A stretch of DNA of 57,375 bases from an uncultured Alistipes sp. (GTDB lineage Bacteria; Bacteroidota; Bacteroidia; Bacteroidales; Rikenellaceae), in contig CANREN010000011.1 in the NCBI GenBank assembly GCA_947629705.1, positions 1 through 57,375 on the forward strand. The letters are read 5' to 3'. Of this stretch, positions 1 through 9,195 are shown piece by piece. Made by a program: the position numbers and the translations under genes. How positions within the stretch are numbered: the first letter of the stretch is position 1; every line of letters starts with the position of its first letter. The notes beneath the pieces are model-generated. The model saw only the letters and a program-made list of their open reading frames with translations, was not told where the DNA came from and made no database searches.

Positions 1-120
1 CCGGTGTCGCGTTTCACTCCTACGGGCGACAGAACAAAGAAACGCGAAACGGTAATCGAAAAACTGACGGCGTTCTTTAATCGTTTCTGGAACATTGTAT
101 CAGATACTGCGGAAGACTGA
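1..120 (+). CDS. C-terminal tail of an upstream gene (partial)
   Basis: Frame 1 is open from the first base to a TGA at 118-120, giving 39 residues rich in Lys, Arg and Phe, with a stretch reading KKRETVIEKLTAFFNRFW. This is most simply the end of a longer gene cut by the window edge. The stop lies only 3 bases before the ATG of the next gene, so the two are probably co-transcribed. I do not recognise the family from this short tail. In Bacteroidetes mobilizable elements a primase or regulator often sits here, but nothing seen proves that. Confidence 0.45.
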   Translation, partial: PVSRFTPTGDRTKKRETVIEKLTAFFNRFWNIVSDTAED

Positions 121-123
121 CAT

Positions 124-810
124 ATGATTCGCGAACTCACATATAACAACCGGATTCTTACTGCGGAGGAACGCGACGAATTTTGCAGGATATCGGATGA
201 ATATATAGACGAGTTTTCTGTTGCTATTGACGGCATGTGCCAACTTGCGAAGTCTGCTCCGGCGTCTGACAACTCGGATTACAAAAAGATAACCGATACG
301 ATAATCCATATCGGGATTTATACTGGTTATTCTTTCTGTGATTGCATCGTATTGACGAAATTATTTATTCGAGCGACAAACCCGTATGAGAAAAGTTTTA
401 TTAGAGGCAAGTTGAAAGTTCAACTTAATGAAGGCTTTAAGAAATTATACGGGTTTGGTAAAAAAGGACATAAGGATTCATATTGCGCACGACTGGGGGA
501 AATCATACCAATGTTTCCCGGATTCAACCCGGAGTTTGAAGAACTATTGTCGGATTTAGAACAAGTCTCGCGGAACTCCTGGTGGAAAGATGAACGGGAT
601 GCGGAAGTGCATATAGACGCATCAAAATTATATGAACTGCGACATGAAGAAATAAACGAGAGCAAGGAGGTGATGGAGGCATGGCAATTAATGAATTTGT
701 TTAATCGCTTCAACAATCTCACTGCCAGATTGCACAAGGTATATCTCAATTATATGGTTAAGCAGTTCATAAAACAGAATGGCTATATCCCGAATATTTC
801 GGCTGAATAA
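124..810 (+). CDS. Hypothetical HEPN-like all-helical protein
   Basis: The gene encodes 228 residues with no signal peptide or membrane segment, mostly amphipathic helices. Residues 158-163 read RDAEVH, an R-x4-H motif like the catalytic/RNA-binding motif of HEPN-superfamily proteins, which are common as toxin or abortive-infection RNases and as structural subunits. The motif sits in a helix-rich second half, as expected for HEPN, but one short motif is weak evidence and I do not recognise the exact family. It starts 3 bases after the preceding stop, so it belongs to the same transcript. Base composition is AT-rich like the rest of the island. It lies upstream of the putative transfer origin and relaxase, suggesting cargo or accessory function on a mobilizable element. 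Confidence 0.6.
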   Translation: MIRELTYNNRILTAEERDEFCRISDEYIDEFSVAIDGMCQLAKSAPASDNSDYKKITDTIIHIGIYTGYSFCDCIVLTKLFIRATNPYEKSFIRGKLKVQLNEGFKKLYGFGKKGHKDSYCARLGEIIPMFPGFNPEFEELLSDLEQVSRNSWWKDERDAEVHIDASKLYELRHEEINESKEVMEAWQLMNLFNRFNNLTARLHKVYLNYMVKQFIKQNGYIPNISAE

Positions 811-899
811 CCATTGGATTTGCTATATAAAGGAAACAGAGTGCCATTGCAACGATATCTGGTGCATGGTAATATATGCACGTATTCGTTCCGTGCTTT

Positions 900-925
900 A
901 TAAAGGGCGTACAGGTGCCCTTTAT
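900..925. other. Hairpin, possible terminator of the 124-810 gene
   Basis: ATAAAGGGC at 900-908 pairs perfectly with GCCCTTTAT at 917-925 around an 8-base loop. It lies about 90 bases after the stop codon at 810. There is no long T run after it, so rho-independent termination is possible but not certain. Confidence 0.35.
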
Positions 926-1329
926 CCTCAAAGCGAAACTCTATGCTGCCACTTTCGATTTGTGTTCTAATGGCTATAAAAGGCTCTCCTGCTTGCTGTT
1001 GGATTGTACGCTCCCGTGAAGGCATTAACTAACACGGGGTATTGAGCTCCCTGGATGATGAGAGCTGTACACAACCGGCAAGCCTGCGTCAACACTCCCA
1101 CTGTCAACGACTTTTGCTGGCGAAAAGAGAAATATTCGGGCAATGTACGATAGATTTGGCCGGGAATAGTGCGTTTTATCCTCTATTGCGACAGATATTC
1201 TCTCGAACAGTTCGAGTGTCATCTTTCTTCATCCGTTCCATCTTGCCTTAAAAAAGCCGGTAATACATAGATAGCATTGTTCGGTCGAATCGACATACCG
1301 CAAACTACACCGACAGAGAGATTCTCGCA

Positions 1330-1552
1330 GCCAAAAGAAAAAAATACGGGTCGTTATATTTTCTCTTTTAGCGGTTAGACTTGTCATTGGGAAAGCAGTC
1401 CGAAATTCAGTTTAGTTTACATATTTAGTCTATATATACTAAAACAAACTAAACTATATATGCAGGTATCTATACCTGCGTATAGGGATAGGTATAATGA
1501 TAGCGATTGCAGCTAAAAAAAATAATCCGTCCGGCGTATTTTCTCTTTTGGC
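1330..1552. repeat. Two copies of a related imperfect hairpin (1330-1372 and 1512-1552)
   Basis: Unit A at 1330-1372 has a purine-rich left arm (GCCAAAAGA...) facing TATTTTCTCTTTTAGC. Unit B at 1512-1552 has GCTAAAAA... facing TATTTTCTCTTTTGGC. The right arms, TATTTTCTCTTTT followed by A or G and then GC, are almost identical in the two units, so they are direct repeats as well as inverted ones. Such spaced repeated hairpins are typical of oriT accessory-protein sites, replication iterons or regulator binding sites. The specific role is inferred only from position upstream of the relaxase. Confidence 0.45.
1409..1479. repeat. Tandem hairpins, oriT-like
   Basis: AGTTTAGTTT at 1409-1418 pairs with AAACTAAACT at 1446-1455, and inside it TTTAGT (1424-1429) pairs with ACTAAA (1438-1443), giving a two-tier stem. 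Immediately after, GCAGGTAT (1462-1469) pairs perfectly with ATACCTGC (1472-1479) around a 2-base centre. The first is AT-only in character and could melt easily; the second is compact. The pair lies between the two repeated hairpins and about 530 bases before the relaxase start, a reasonable place for an origin of transfer or replication. Confidence 0.45.
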
Positions 1553-2005
1553 GGCAAAACGATTCTATAAAAAAGGAGGAAGGTCTTTTATAACTAAGAG
1601 ATGTCAATATATGCAACCAGTGAAAAGAAATGGCAAGCAAATCTGAATAGGTAAGAATAAAAATGTTTCTTGTTTCTGTGTTGTTACTTTTCTGATATTA
1701 TTATAATATACATATTTAATATTCAGCAATATAGAAAATAATTAAGATGTTTCCGTAGCCTATTAGGGCATTTTCACCGCTTTCACTCTCCGAGTGGCAG
1801 TAAAAAAAGCCCATAGGAGAAATGGCTCGCCCTCCCGACTCCCTATTGCCTTACGGCAGTGCTATGACGGAAATTTACAACGTTTTCGATAAGTCGAGGG
1901 CAAAGTTGAACTTGTTCGGGCTATGCCAAGACGAGAAAACGAACGCTGAAAGCGAACTCACCCTCAAACAGAACAACAGTTATACATCAAACAACGAATC
2001 AGACT

Positions 2006-3381
2006 ATGAATAATATCCAATACGCCGTGTGCCACCTGCAACGAGGCAGCGGCAACGATTCCGGAATGTCGTGCCATATCGAGCGCAAGACCGCCGACGG
2101 CAAAGTGTACACACCCGACAATGCCGACAAGACAAGAACACACCTCAATCGGGAGCTTATTTCTTTCCCCACCGGAGTGCACAACCGCACCGAGGCTGTC
2201 CAATACCGCATCGACCATGTCGGTCTTCACCGCAAGGTCGGCAAGAATCAGACAAAGGCTGTCCGCATTATCCTGACCGGCTCACACGAGCAGATGATGA
2301 AGATTGAACAAAGCGGTAGGCTGGATAAGTGGACGTCTGCCAATCTGAAATGGCTGCGCGACACCCTCGGCGAAGAGAATGTCGTTTCGTGCGTACTGCA
2401 TATGGACGAGAAGACGCCGCACCTCCATGCGACGGTCGTGCCGATTGTTACGGGAGAACGCAAACGAAAGTCCCGCGAGGCGAGAAAAAGTATCGGACAC
2501 AGACGGGACCAAGACTGTCGGCCGATGACGTCATGGGACGGGCTCGGTTGTCCAATTACCAGAACACCTACGCCGAGGCGATGCGCGAATTCTGCTTGCA
2601 GCGCGGCGTGGTCGGCTCGACCGCCAAACACCAGTCCAATGGCGAGTATTACCGGCAACAGATGCTGCAATACGAGAACGACATTGTCCGGTTGAGTGCC
2701 GAAGTGGAGAAAGCCCACGAAGGACGCAGTGCCATTCTGTCGCTATTCGGCAAAGGCGACCTCGCCAAAGCGAAGAAAGACCTATCCGCCAAAGACGAGC
2801 AGATAACCGAACTCAAAGAGCAGATAAAAATCCTGCAAACCGAAAAAGCCAATTTACAGGAACACCACAAAAAGGAAATAGTAAAACTCCGAAACGGTTA
2901 TCAGGCAGAAATAAACAAAGCAATCAAAGAGGCGGAATCGCTGCGTAAGACCATACAATTAAAAGATGCGCAGATAGAGCAGCAATCCCAGCGCATTGCC
3001 GAACTCGACCGCCAAGCCAATCCGCAGCGTTATCGGCTTTCGTCGGGTGCAGAGCTTGTCAAAGTCAATATCCCGAACTACAACAACCCGTCGCTGCATA
3101 TCTGGACGCGGGTCGGCAATGAACGGTTCGATGATGTCAAGTTTCAGATCGACTACAACCTCGCGCAACAGCACTTCAACCATGAAATAACGGACGAAGA
3201 GTTGGTGAACGCTGTCTTCGCACCGCAGGAACAGGTCAGTCAGGCACAGGCAGACCTGCTTGGCGCAACACTTATCCTCGCCACCGGCGGTCCGGCACAA
3301 ACCCGCATCGGCACAGGTGCTGACGGCTCGCACTCTGACCTACCTTGGGACGGCAAGACGAATACAGGGCGGAAACGGTAA
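2006..3381 (+). pseudogene. MobV-family relaxase (plasmid mobilization), frameshifted
   Basis: Joined across one frameshift this gives about 458 residues of a MobV/Pre relaxase, which nicks oriT and leads mobilization of plasmids and integrative elements. The first part (frame of 2006) has the N-terminal CHIER segment near residue 23 and the metal-binding HMDEKTPHLH motif at 132-141. The rest continues in another frame to 3381 with the family's SADDVM and YQNTYAEAM segments, then a long coiled coil. The switch occurs at an A5 run at 2485-2489; one more A would restore a continuous frame. The first frame alone ends at 2695 and would make a 229-residue protein with the catalytic half but a wrong tail. 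Either the gene is broken, the run is slippery, or the base is missing from the assembly. The element probably needs a helper conjugation system, because no transfer-channel genes are present. Confidence 0.8.
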
Positions 3382-3414
3382 TAAACAGACTTTACATCAG
3401 AGCTAAAGCACATC

Positions 3415-5574
3415 TTACTTCATAGTTGGACTTTCCATAGAATTAAACAATGACCATTCTATAGAATCGATATCTAAATGTGTATTAGCATACTCTATAT
3501 TCAACAACCTGTCTGACAACAAGTAATCGTATTTTTGAGATGTTTTGAGTTGGCGTGGCAGTATTGATGCCAACTCAACCAAATCGGGCTTATTTGCTTG
3601 CCGAAGCAGTACAACATCCTCCGCAGTCAAGTTTGATACATAGAAGCTTCCGTAATCACATTGTTTATTCAGACAATATTGTGCCAACAGAGCCAATGTC
3701 CTATTCACCTTCGTTCCTGCCCATGTAAAAAAATAGTCTTCATTACCATATTGCAGAAAAGATGTTTCACCAAGGTTGTTGTGATGAAAGAATATACGAC
3801 TCTGATTCAGGTGCTCTTTGGCATCAGTACGCTCATCTAAATATGTGTATATCGTATCCGTTAGGTATATCTCCCGCATTTTTTCAACAATAATGTGGTC
3901 TATATCTATGCCTTCTCCGGCAAACATGGTCGCTCCACCAGATTTAATATGTGATACATATACCTTTGATGTAGCTTCATCAAAACTCTCAACAAGCCAA
4001 CGCTTTCCCGATAGGATAATAACTTTATCCACCTGCGGACCATACTGTATCATTCCTATGCGTTTGGAGGTCGCCTTGTTTATGACAGTCAAATCAACAG
4101 GTGATACAAATGCGACATAGAAAGCCGGGGACTTCAATATTCTTTCGCCTAATTTACCTACTACAATCTGCCCGGTATTAAGTTGCGAAATAACATCTTT
4201 CTCACCCAATGACTTTAATAGTTCAAGGAAAAGTTCGGGCGTTACATTCTTGAATGCTCCATTTTGACATAGTAATGTCCAACCATCTTTTGGATAGAAT
4301 CCTCCGAATTGAGCTATAACAGCCAATATTTGCTGAATGAGGGTCGAGAAATGATATCTGTTTATAGAAGGTGTTTCATATCTGTGTTCGCGCATCAATT
4401 CGATAATAGCAATATTCTGCACAAGGCTGCTTCTTAAATCGTGCAACAACCCGTCATCGTTTTCTTCTATTGAAAATACCCGCAGGATGGAAGGCTCATT
4501 TCGCCTGCCTGAACGACCGAGTCTCTGTCTAAGTCCTGAAACAGATATGGCGGTGCCAATCTGGGCTATAGATTTAACTTTGCCAATATCGACACCCAAT
4601 TCCAATGTCGAGGTACAAAGAGCAGTTACCGGATGCTCGCCTCGCTGTAAATCGCGTTCAACAGATTCCCGTTCTATCTTGGATATACTGCCGTGATGTA
4701 CTCTGAACTCATTGGGGACGCCATTATCTTCACACATATCTGACAACTGCACAGCAAACTCCTCGGCTGCGCCACGACTATTGGTAAAGACAAGGTTGTT
4801 GCTCCCACGCAGATTGTTGTATATTTCCTGTGATATAGGAGTAGTTACATCAACATCCTTTGACTTGACGTATTCTTTAACGAGTATCTTTATTTCGTGG
4901 TTGCTCTCTCCCTGCGGCGGTATGACACACGGCATTGAGCAATCGTTGCGAAGAAAATATTTCACAGCGTCATAATCCGAGAATGTTGCACTCATAGCTA
5001 TACGGGGTATATGACGGCGGGTAACCTGTTCGATTCGTGCAAGAAGTGATTGCAACTGCTTGCCACGTTCCGTACCTATAAACGAATGCAACTCGTCAAT
5101 GACCACATATTGCAGGGATGAAAAAGCCCCCATCACAAATCTCTCTCGGTTTATCAAGAATGATTCGAGTGATTCGGGTGTAATAATCACTATGCCGTTT
5201 GGATTTTTCAGCGACCGTGTTTTTCGGGCGGCATCTATATCGCCGTGCCATGGAATAACATCTATTCCCATCTTGGAGGTCATATCTGCAAGTCGGCGAT
5301 ATTGGTCATTGATAAGGGCTTTCAACGGGCTTACATACAAGACCTGATAACCGATTGATTTGCCGTTTTGCAGTATAGATGTCAGAATAGGCAGAAATGC
5401 AGCTTCTGTTTTTCCTCCTGCTGTCGATGCGCTTATAATAACATCACTGTTACCGGCGAGCACAGCAGGTATAGCATTCTCCTGAATATCTTTCAGTGAT
5501 GTCCAACCCTGCCGCCAAATCCATCGGCGGACGCGCTCATCGAGGAGGTCAAAAGATGCAGAAGCTCTTGACAT
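3415..5574 (-). CDS. DEAD/DEAH-box helicase, BrxHI/Lhr-like
   Basis: A 719-residue superfamily-2 ATP-dependent helicase. Visible motifs: Walker A STAGGKT at 50-56, motif II DELH at 160-163, SAT at 195-197, motif V TSTLELGVDIG at 321-331 and motif VI QRLGRSGRR at 350-358, followed by a long C-terminal region. Length and arrangement resemble the BrxHI helicase of type 2 and 6 BREX systems and other Lhr-like helicases. The gene begins 6 bases after the stop of the DUF2791 ATPase and is the last gene of the leftward operon, recalling the brxD-brxHI pair. No PglX methylase or PglZ is present, so this is not a BREX locus. I infer a DNA-translocating effector or sensor of a TerB-linked defence module. 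The reading frame appears intact. Confidence 0.85.
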   Translation of the reverse strand: MSRASASFDLLDERVRRWIWRQGWTSLKDIQENAIPAVLAGNSDVIISASTAGGKTEAAFLPILTSILQNGKSIGYQVLYVSPLKALINDQYRRLADMTSKMGIDVIPWHGDIDAARKTRSLKNPNGIVIITPESLESFLINRERFVMGAFSSLQYVVIDELHSFIGTERGKQLQSLLARIEQVTRRHIPRIAMSATFSDYDAVKYFLRNDCSMPCVIPPQGESNHEIKILVKEYVKSKDVDVTTPISQEIYNNLRGSNNLVFTNSRGAAEEFAVQLSDMCEDNGVPNEFRVHHGSISKIERESVERDLQRGEHPVTALCTSTLELGVDIGKVKSIAQIGTAISVSGLRQRLGRSGRRNEPSILRVFSIEENDDGLLHDLRSSLVQNIAIIELMREHRYETPSINRYHFSTLIQQILAVIAQFGGFYPKDGWTLLCQNGAFKNVTPELFLELLKSLGEKDVISQLNTGQIVVGKLGERILKSPAFYVAFVSPVDLTVINKATSKRIGMIQYGPQVDKVIILSGKRWLVESFDEATSKVYVSHIKSGGATMFAGEGIDIDHIIVEKMREIYLTDTIYTYLDERTDAKEHLNQSRIFFHHNNLGETSFLQYGNEDYFFTWAGTKVNRTLALLAQYCLNKQCDYGSFYVSNLTAEDVVLLRQANKPDLVELASILPRQLKTSQKYDYLLSDRLLNIEYANTHLDIDSIEWSLFNSMESPTMK

Positions 5575-5580
5575 AAGAAA

Positions 5581-6903
5581 CTACAATTTGAATGACGCAA
5601 AGGCATCATCATCTGTATTGTTTTGCGATTTACCCTGTTGTGCGATAATCTCTCCGACTTCGGTCGGTTCGACATCTTGCACAACTTCGATTTGTTCAAT
5701 CATATCCGACCATTTCAGGTTAGGATATTGTTCAAGCATTGACAGCAAATCCAGAAAACCTTTAATCGTATTGCGAGGTGTGCGGAAATAGCTGTCTCCG
5801 ATTTTATTCGCGCAATGATTCAAATATGCCAGTAACGCATCATCCGGGACCAAATATTTACTTTCATCACCACCCGCGAAGACATTGCGCAAATTTTTCA
5901 ATAGTAGATACAACTCCTCTTTCGTAAGATTTGCCAGTCGCAGTACAGTTGAGTTGTAGTCTATCAATCCGAGATTTCTGGAGAAACTGTTTTCTGCCAA
6001 TCTGGATTTCAATGCCTCGTAGCTATACAACCCCCTATTGCCATCGGTCAGAAATTCCGGTGTTCCCGACATTATAAATCCGATATGCGACAAAGTTCCT
6101 TGAAGTGTAGTGTTTAGGATATTCAATATCTCCTCATAGTTGGCTTTACGGGAAATGCTGTTGGATATTTTGTAAAGATTGACCATCTCGTCTATACAAA
6201 CAAGCAACCCGTTATATCCAGCTTTTTGCACCAATATAGAGTAGAGTTTCAGCGTATTAAAAAATGACGCATCGTTAATAAATTCACGCACGCCCAAATC
6301 GCGCAGGCTGTCGGTCTTTGTCGTATACTCTGCTTTCAACCAACGTAAAACACGGTCTTTCAGCATATCATCACCGGATTCATACGCAGTCCAATATTTA
6401 TTAACTACCTGTGCAAATGTATATCCGCCCGGATATTCATTCAAGTCGCTCAACTGCTCATATATGACCGTTGCAACTTCGCGGTTGTTCTGCTCAGCTT
6501 CTGCTTTGGCTTTCGATATGAACTTTTCAAGAATGTTCGGCAGAGCATTTCCCTCCTGTTTGGTACGGGTCGATATAGATGAAATCAACTCCGATAATAA
6601 AACCCGGGCGTGGCCGTCTGTGCCGTGCAGTCGTTTGGTCGGCGACAAATCGGCATTCATTGTTACCAATCCTTTCTGCAAAGCAATACTTCTCACAAGC
6701 GATAGGAAGAATGTCTTGCCGGAGCCATATTCACCGATGACAAAACGAAACGATGTGCCGCCTTCCGCAATGGTGGTTACATCATTGACAAACGACTTTA
6801 ACTCTTCGCTTCGCCCTACCTGAATATGCTGCAATCCGAGTCGCGGCACGACACCGCTCTTCAAAGATTGGATAATGGTCTCTCGTTCTTTGGGTTTTAT
6901 CAT
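5581..6903 (-). CDS. DUF2791 P-loop ATPase, BrxD-like
   Basis: A 440-residue ATP-binding protein. The GEYGSGKT Walker A at 57-64 and LLVCIDE Walker B at 233-239 match the DUF2791 family (BREX ATP-binding domain, BrxC/BrxD). A SGTPEF stretch after the central region is a likely sensor segment. These proteins are AAA-like ATPases that partner a helicase in type 2 BREX and related anti-phage loci. The ATG at 6901-6903 overlaps the TGA of the TerB gene by ATGA, and the helicase follows after 6 bases, so the three are translationally coupled. It has no signal peptide or membrane segment. It probably loads or regulates the helicase in response to the membrane-anchored TerB protein; that is inference from neighbours. 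Confidence 0.85.
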   Translation of the reverse strand: MIKPKERETIIQSLKSGVVPRLGLQHIQVGRSEELKSFVNDVTTIAEGGTSFRFVIGEYGSGKTFFLSLVRSIALQKGLVTMNADLSPTKRLHGTDGHARVLLSELISSISTRTKQEGNALPNILEKFISKAKAEAEQNNREVATVIYEQLSDLNEYPGGYTFAQVVNKYWTAYESGDDMLKDRVLRWLKAEYTTKTDSLRDLGVREFINDASFFNTLKLYSILVQKAGYNGLLVCIDEMVNLYKISNSISRKANYEEILNILNTTLQGTLSHIGFIMSGTPEFLTDGNRGLYSYEALKSRLAENSFSRNLGLIDYNSTVLRLANLTKEELYLLLKNLRNVFAGGDESKYLVPDDALLAYLNHCANKIGDSYFRTPRNTIKGFLDLLSMLEQYPNLKWSDMIEQIEVVQDVEPTEVGEIIAQQGKSQNNTDDDAFASFKL

Positions 6904-8750
6904 ATCAACTGTTCTTTATAATCCAATGTAACATATATATTCTCGCCGTCGTCTTCGATAACAGTATCATCAACTTTCTCGTAAGCGAAATCGTTGATTT
7001 GTTCCAATACTGCGCCCAGCATCAATCCCCGTTCTTTACACATTGTCTCGACCTCTGTGCGCTCCCACATCTCTTTGGTCAACAGCGACTTCAATACCTC
7101 CATCCACGCACTTGCGGCGTTGTCTGTTTCCGCGTTTTGAGGTGTCGCAGATTCTTCCTCGACAAATATATCCGAAAGCAACTCCTGTGCAGCCTTTGTT
7201 TGCTGTTCAAAGATACGGAGTTTTTTCGGATTTATGGTAACACTTGGCGCAACAGATTGTTGTGGATATGCAGGTTTGCCATTTATAGTAAATTCTACGG
7301 CATCCGATTTCTTCTCCATCACAGCAAATCCATCGCCGTCGGTAAGCAATCGATGAACTTGGGAATGTATATTCTCTGACTTGATACCCAGTAATGGCAA
7401 CACTTTTTTAAGACTGTCTATTCGTTTCGGGTGAATATCTCCGTTTATGCAGGCGAGTTGAATCAACGCATTTCCCATCGTTGTTCGCTGTTCACTTGTC
7501 AAAGTGGTAATAACGTTTTGAGTGAGTTTATCAATCGACTGCCTTTTTGACAAAAATCTCCATCGGGTAACTGCCATCAAATGAAGATGGTTGCCGATCG
7601 TGTTATCATAGGATTTCAACTGTTGCTCAACGAATACGAAATCATTGTCGACCACTTTGTCTGCATGCACAATATATGAAGCTAATTTTATAAATAGTTC
7701 AGCCCTGTCATATTTCGTAGTGGACTTAACAGGATGATGTTCTTCGTTCCTATATATCACGCATATATCGCCAAAGTTAAAACGCCTCCTGTCTATCTCA
7801 TAATTGGGCACAATACCATATCCCAGACGACGAAGACCACCAATAATGGAATCGACATATTCTTTAAGAATACTTTTTTCTCCTTTGCATTTATATTCCC
7901 ATAGTTCAAGGAGCCAATCAATTGGTTTGATCAAATATTGGTCTGCTTGTATCTCGTTTTCAATATGAGTGATAAGCGCTTGTATTGGGGACACCTCTTT
8001 GATATTTATATCATTTGGCAACAACAGTATTGCTGCAATGGTTTCTTTGCCGCCTGAACGCTCTTTAACCCGATTATAGTATCGGAATTTTAACTCAACA
8101 CTCCAATAGCAGCTATTAATAACATTATGAATCCTCCAAAAGCCACACAGAGAATCTACTGTATAATATAAGTTTATACTTTCTGATTTGAAATAACCGT
8201 TATCTTTGCAAACAGACCGAATCAACGTAGCTGTTGTTGTTTCAAAATCCATATTGAGATTTTTATATAATCCCATGAAGTCATCCGTAAAATATTTTCG
8301 GGCAAACGAAATATATTGTGGCGTAACAAGTTGCTCAATATCGTATATATCATTGGCAATATTAAAAGCATCTTCTGAAGATAACATACCTTCAATTTTA
8401 TGTGCGATATAATACTCTTGATATATGTTACAATTCTTTAATAATCCTTTTAGATTAAATTTTTCTATTTCATCACAAAAATATTTAATAATAGCGCATC
8501 CAATAAAATCGCATAGTTCCCGACGCAGCAACGATGCCCCATTTTCAGGAGGTTTCATATTGAGAGATTTGAGCATTTCGATACTTTCTAATAAGATAGA
8601 TCTCCGCTCTGATTTATTAGTTTGAGAATCAATGAACATCCGTATTTCGCAACCATAAAGATAGAACAAAAGAATCTCAATAGATACATCCGATGCTACA
8701 CATTTGCCTGACAACCACATCAAATATTCGTATCGCCATGCCGGGCACAT
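6900..8750 (-). pseudogene. TerB-family protein, C-terminal segment (end of TerB_N, TerB, TerB_C)
   Basis: This 616-residue open frame is the C-terminal part of a larger TerB-domain protein. It opens with the conserved end of the TerB_N domain (CPAWRYEYLMWLSGK), continues through a helical region, then a TerB-like segment (HADKVVDNDF and later ACINGDIHPKRIDSL), and ends with a clear TerB_C domain over about residues 549-616. It is in the same frame as the 8757-9179 segment; only a TAA at 8757-8759 separates them. The TAA occupies the place of the tyrosine in the family's usual W-P-S-Y-like motif, so it looks like a nonsense mutation of TAT or TAC. Its stop overlaps the ATPase start. Internal initiation at the ATG at 8750 is possible but would lack most of TerB_N. 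Confidence 0.75.
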
Positions 8751-8756
8751 ATCATT

Positions 8757-9179
8757 TTATGAACAAAATGCATTTTTGGTATTCTCTATATTAGTTACAG
8801 GCAAATCTGAATTCAGAACAGAGCCATAAATATAGGCACCTTGATATCTTGTATTGGAAAAGCTGTTTTCTCTAATGAAATTATCTGGAAGGCGGAAACA
8901 TTCGCCAATATAAAAATTTCCACGTGTTAGTTTGATACCTTGTACCTCTATTGTCTCATTTGGTGTAACCCATCTACACAATTGGCCACGAGATTTGTCA
9001 TAGGATTGCAGTGTATTTGCAACATCTTTCTGTTTAACACTTTTAACCACCTGCAATATAGTTCTATTGATATATGATGCTACTACTGGATATTTTTCTG
9101 CCAATGTGTTAAGTTGCTGTTCGAGCAAATCATAATCTTTGTGCATTGTATAATCCGCTGCAAGGTCAAACATTAGCAC
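8757..9179 (-). pseudogene. TerB-family protein, middle segment (TerB_N)
   Basis: The open frame from a GTG at 9177-9179 encodes 140 residues of a TerB_N domain. The same frame is already coding upstream, to about 9225, where it reads DIEDNSNYAF before this GTG, so the GTG is unlikely to be a real start. The sequence joins the N-terminal segment across an A7 run and the C-terminal segment across a TAA stop. Conserved features include a helical stretch LLEQQLNTLAEKYP and the beta-rich GIKLTRGNFYIG segment. TerB_N and TerB_C domains are known from Ter-linked stress and DNA-processing gene neighbourhoods. As it stands this piece is probably not a separate protein. Confidence 0.65.
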
Positions 9180-9195
9180 AAAGGCATAGTTTGAA

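Larger units (their letters stand above)
811..2005. other. 1.2-kb AT-rich non-coding region upstream of the relaxase
   Basis: No convincing gene is visible. The short open frames here lack recognisable domains and mostly overlap structured DNA. The stretch holds several inverted repeats: a 9-bp hairpin at 900-925, two related hairpins at 1330-1372 and 1512-1552, and a pair of stems at 1409-1455 and 1462-1479. It lies immediately before a MobV-type relaxase gene, where oriT and sometimes the plasmid or element origin is found. I infer it is the transfer/replication control region of the element; no nic site can be pinned down by eye. Confidence 0.5.

Noticed and set aside
1822..2013. 63-codon frame just before the relaxase
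   Set aside because: Overlaps the relaxase start, lies in probable oriT DNA and has no recognisable features; I cannot support it.
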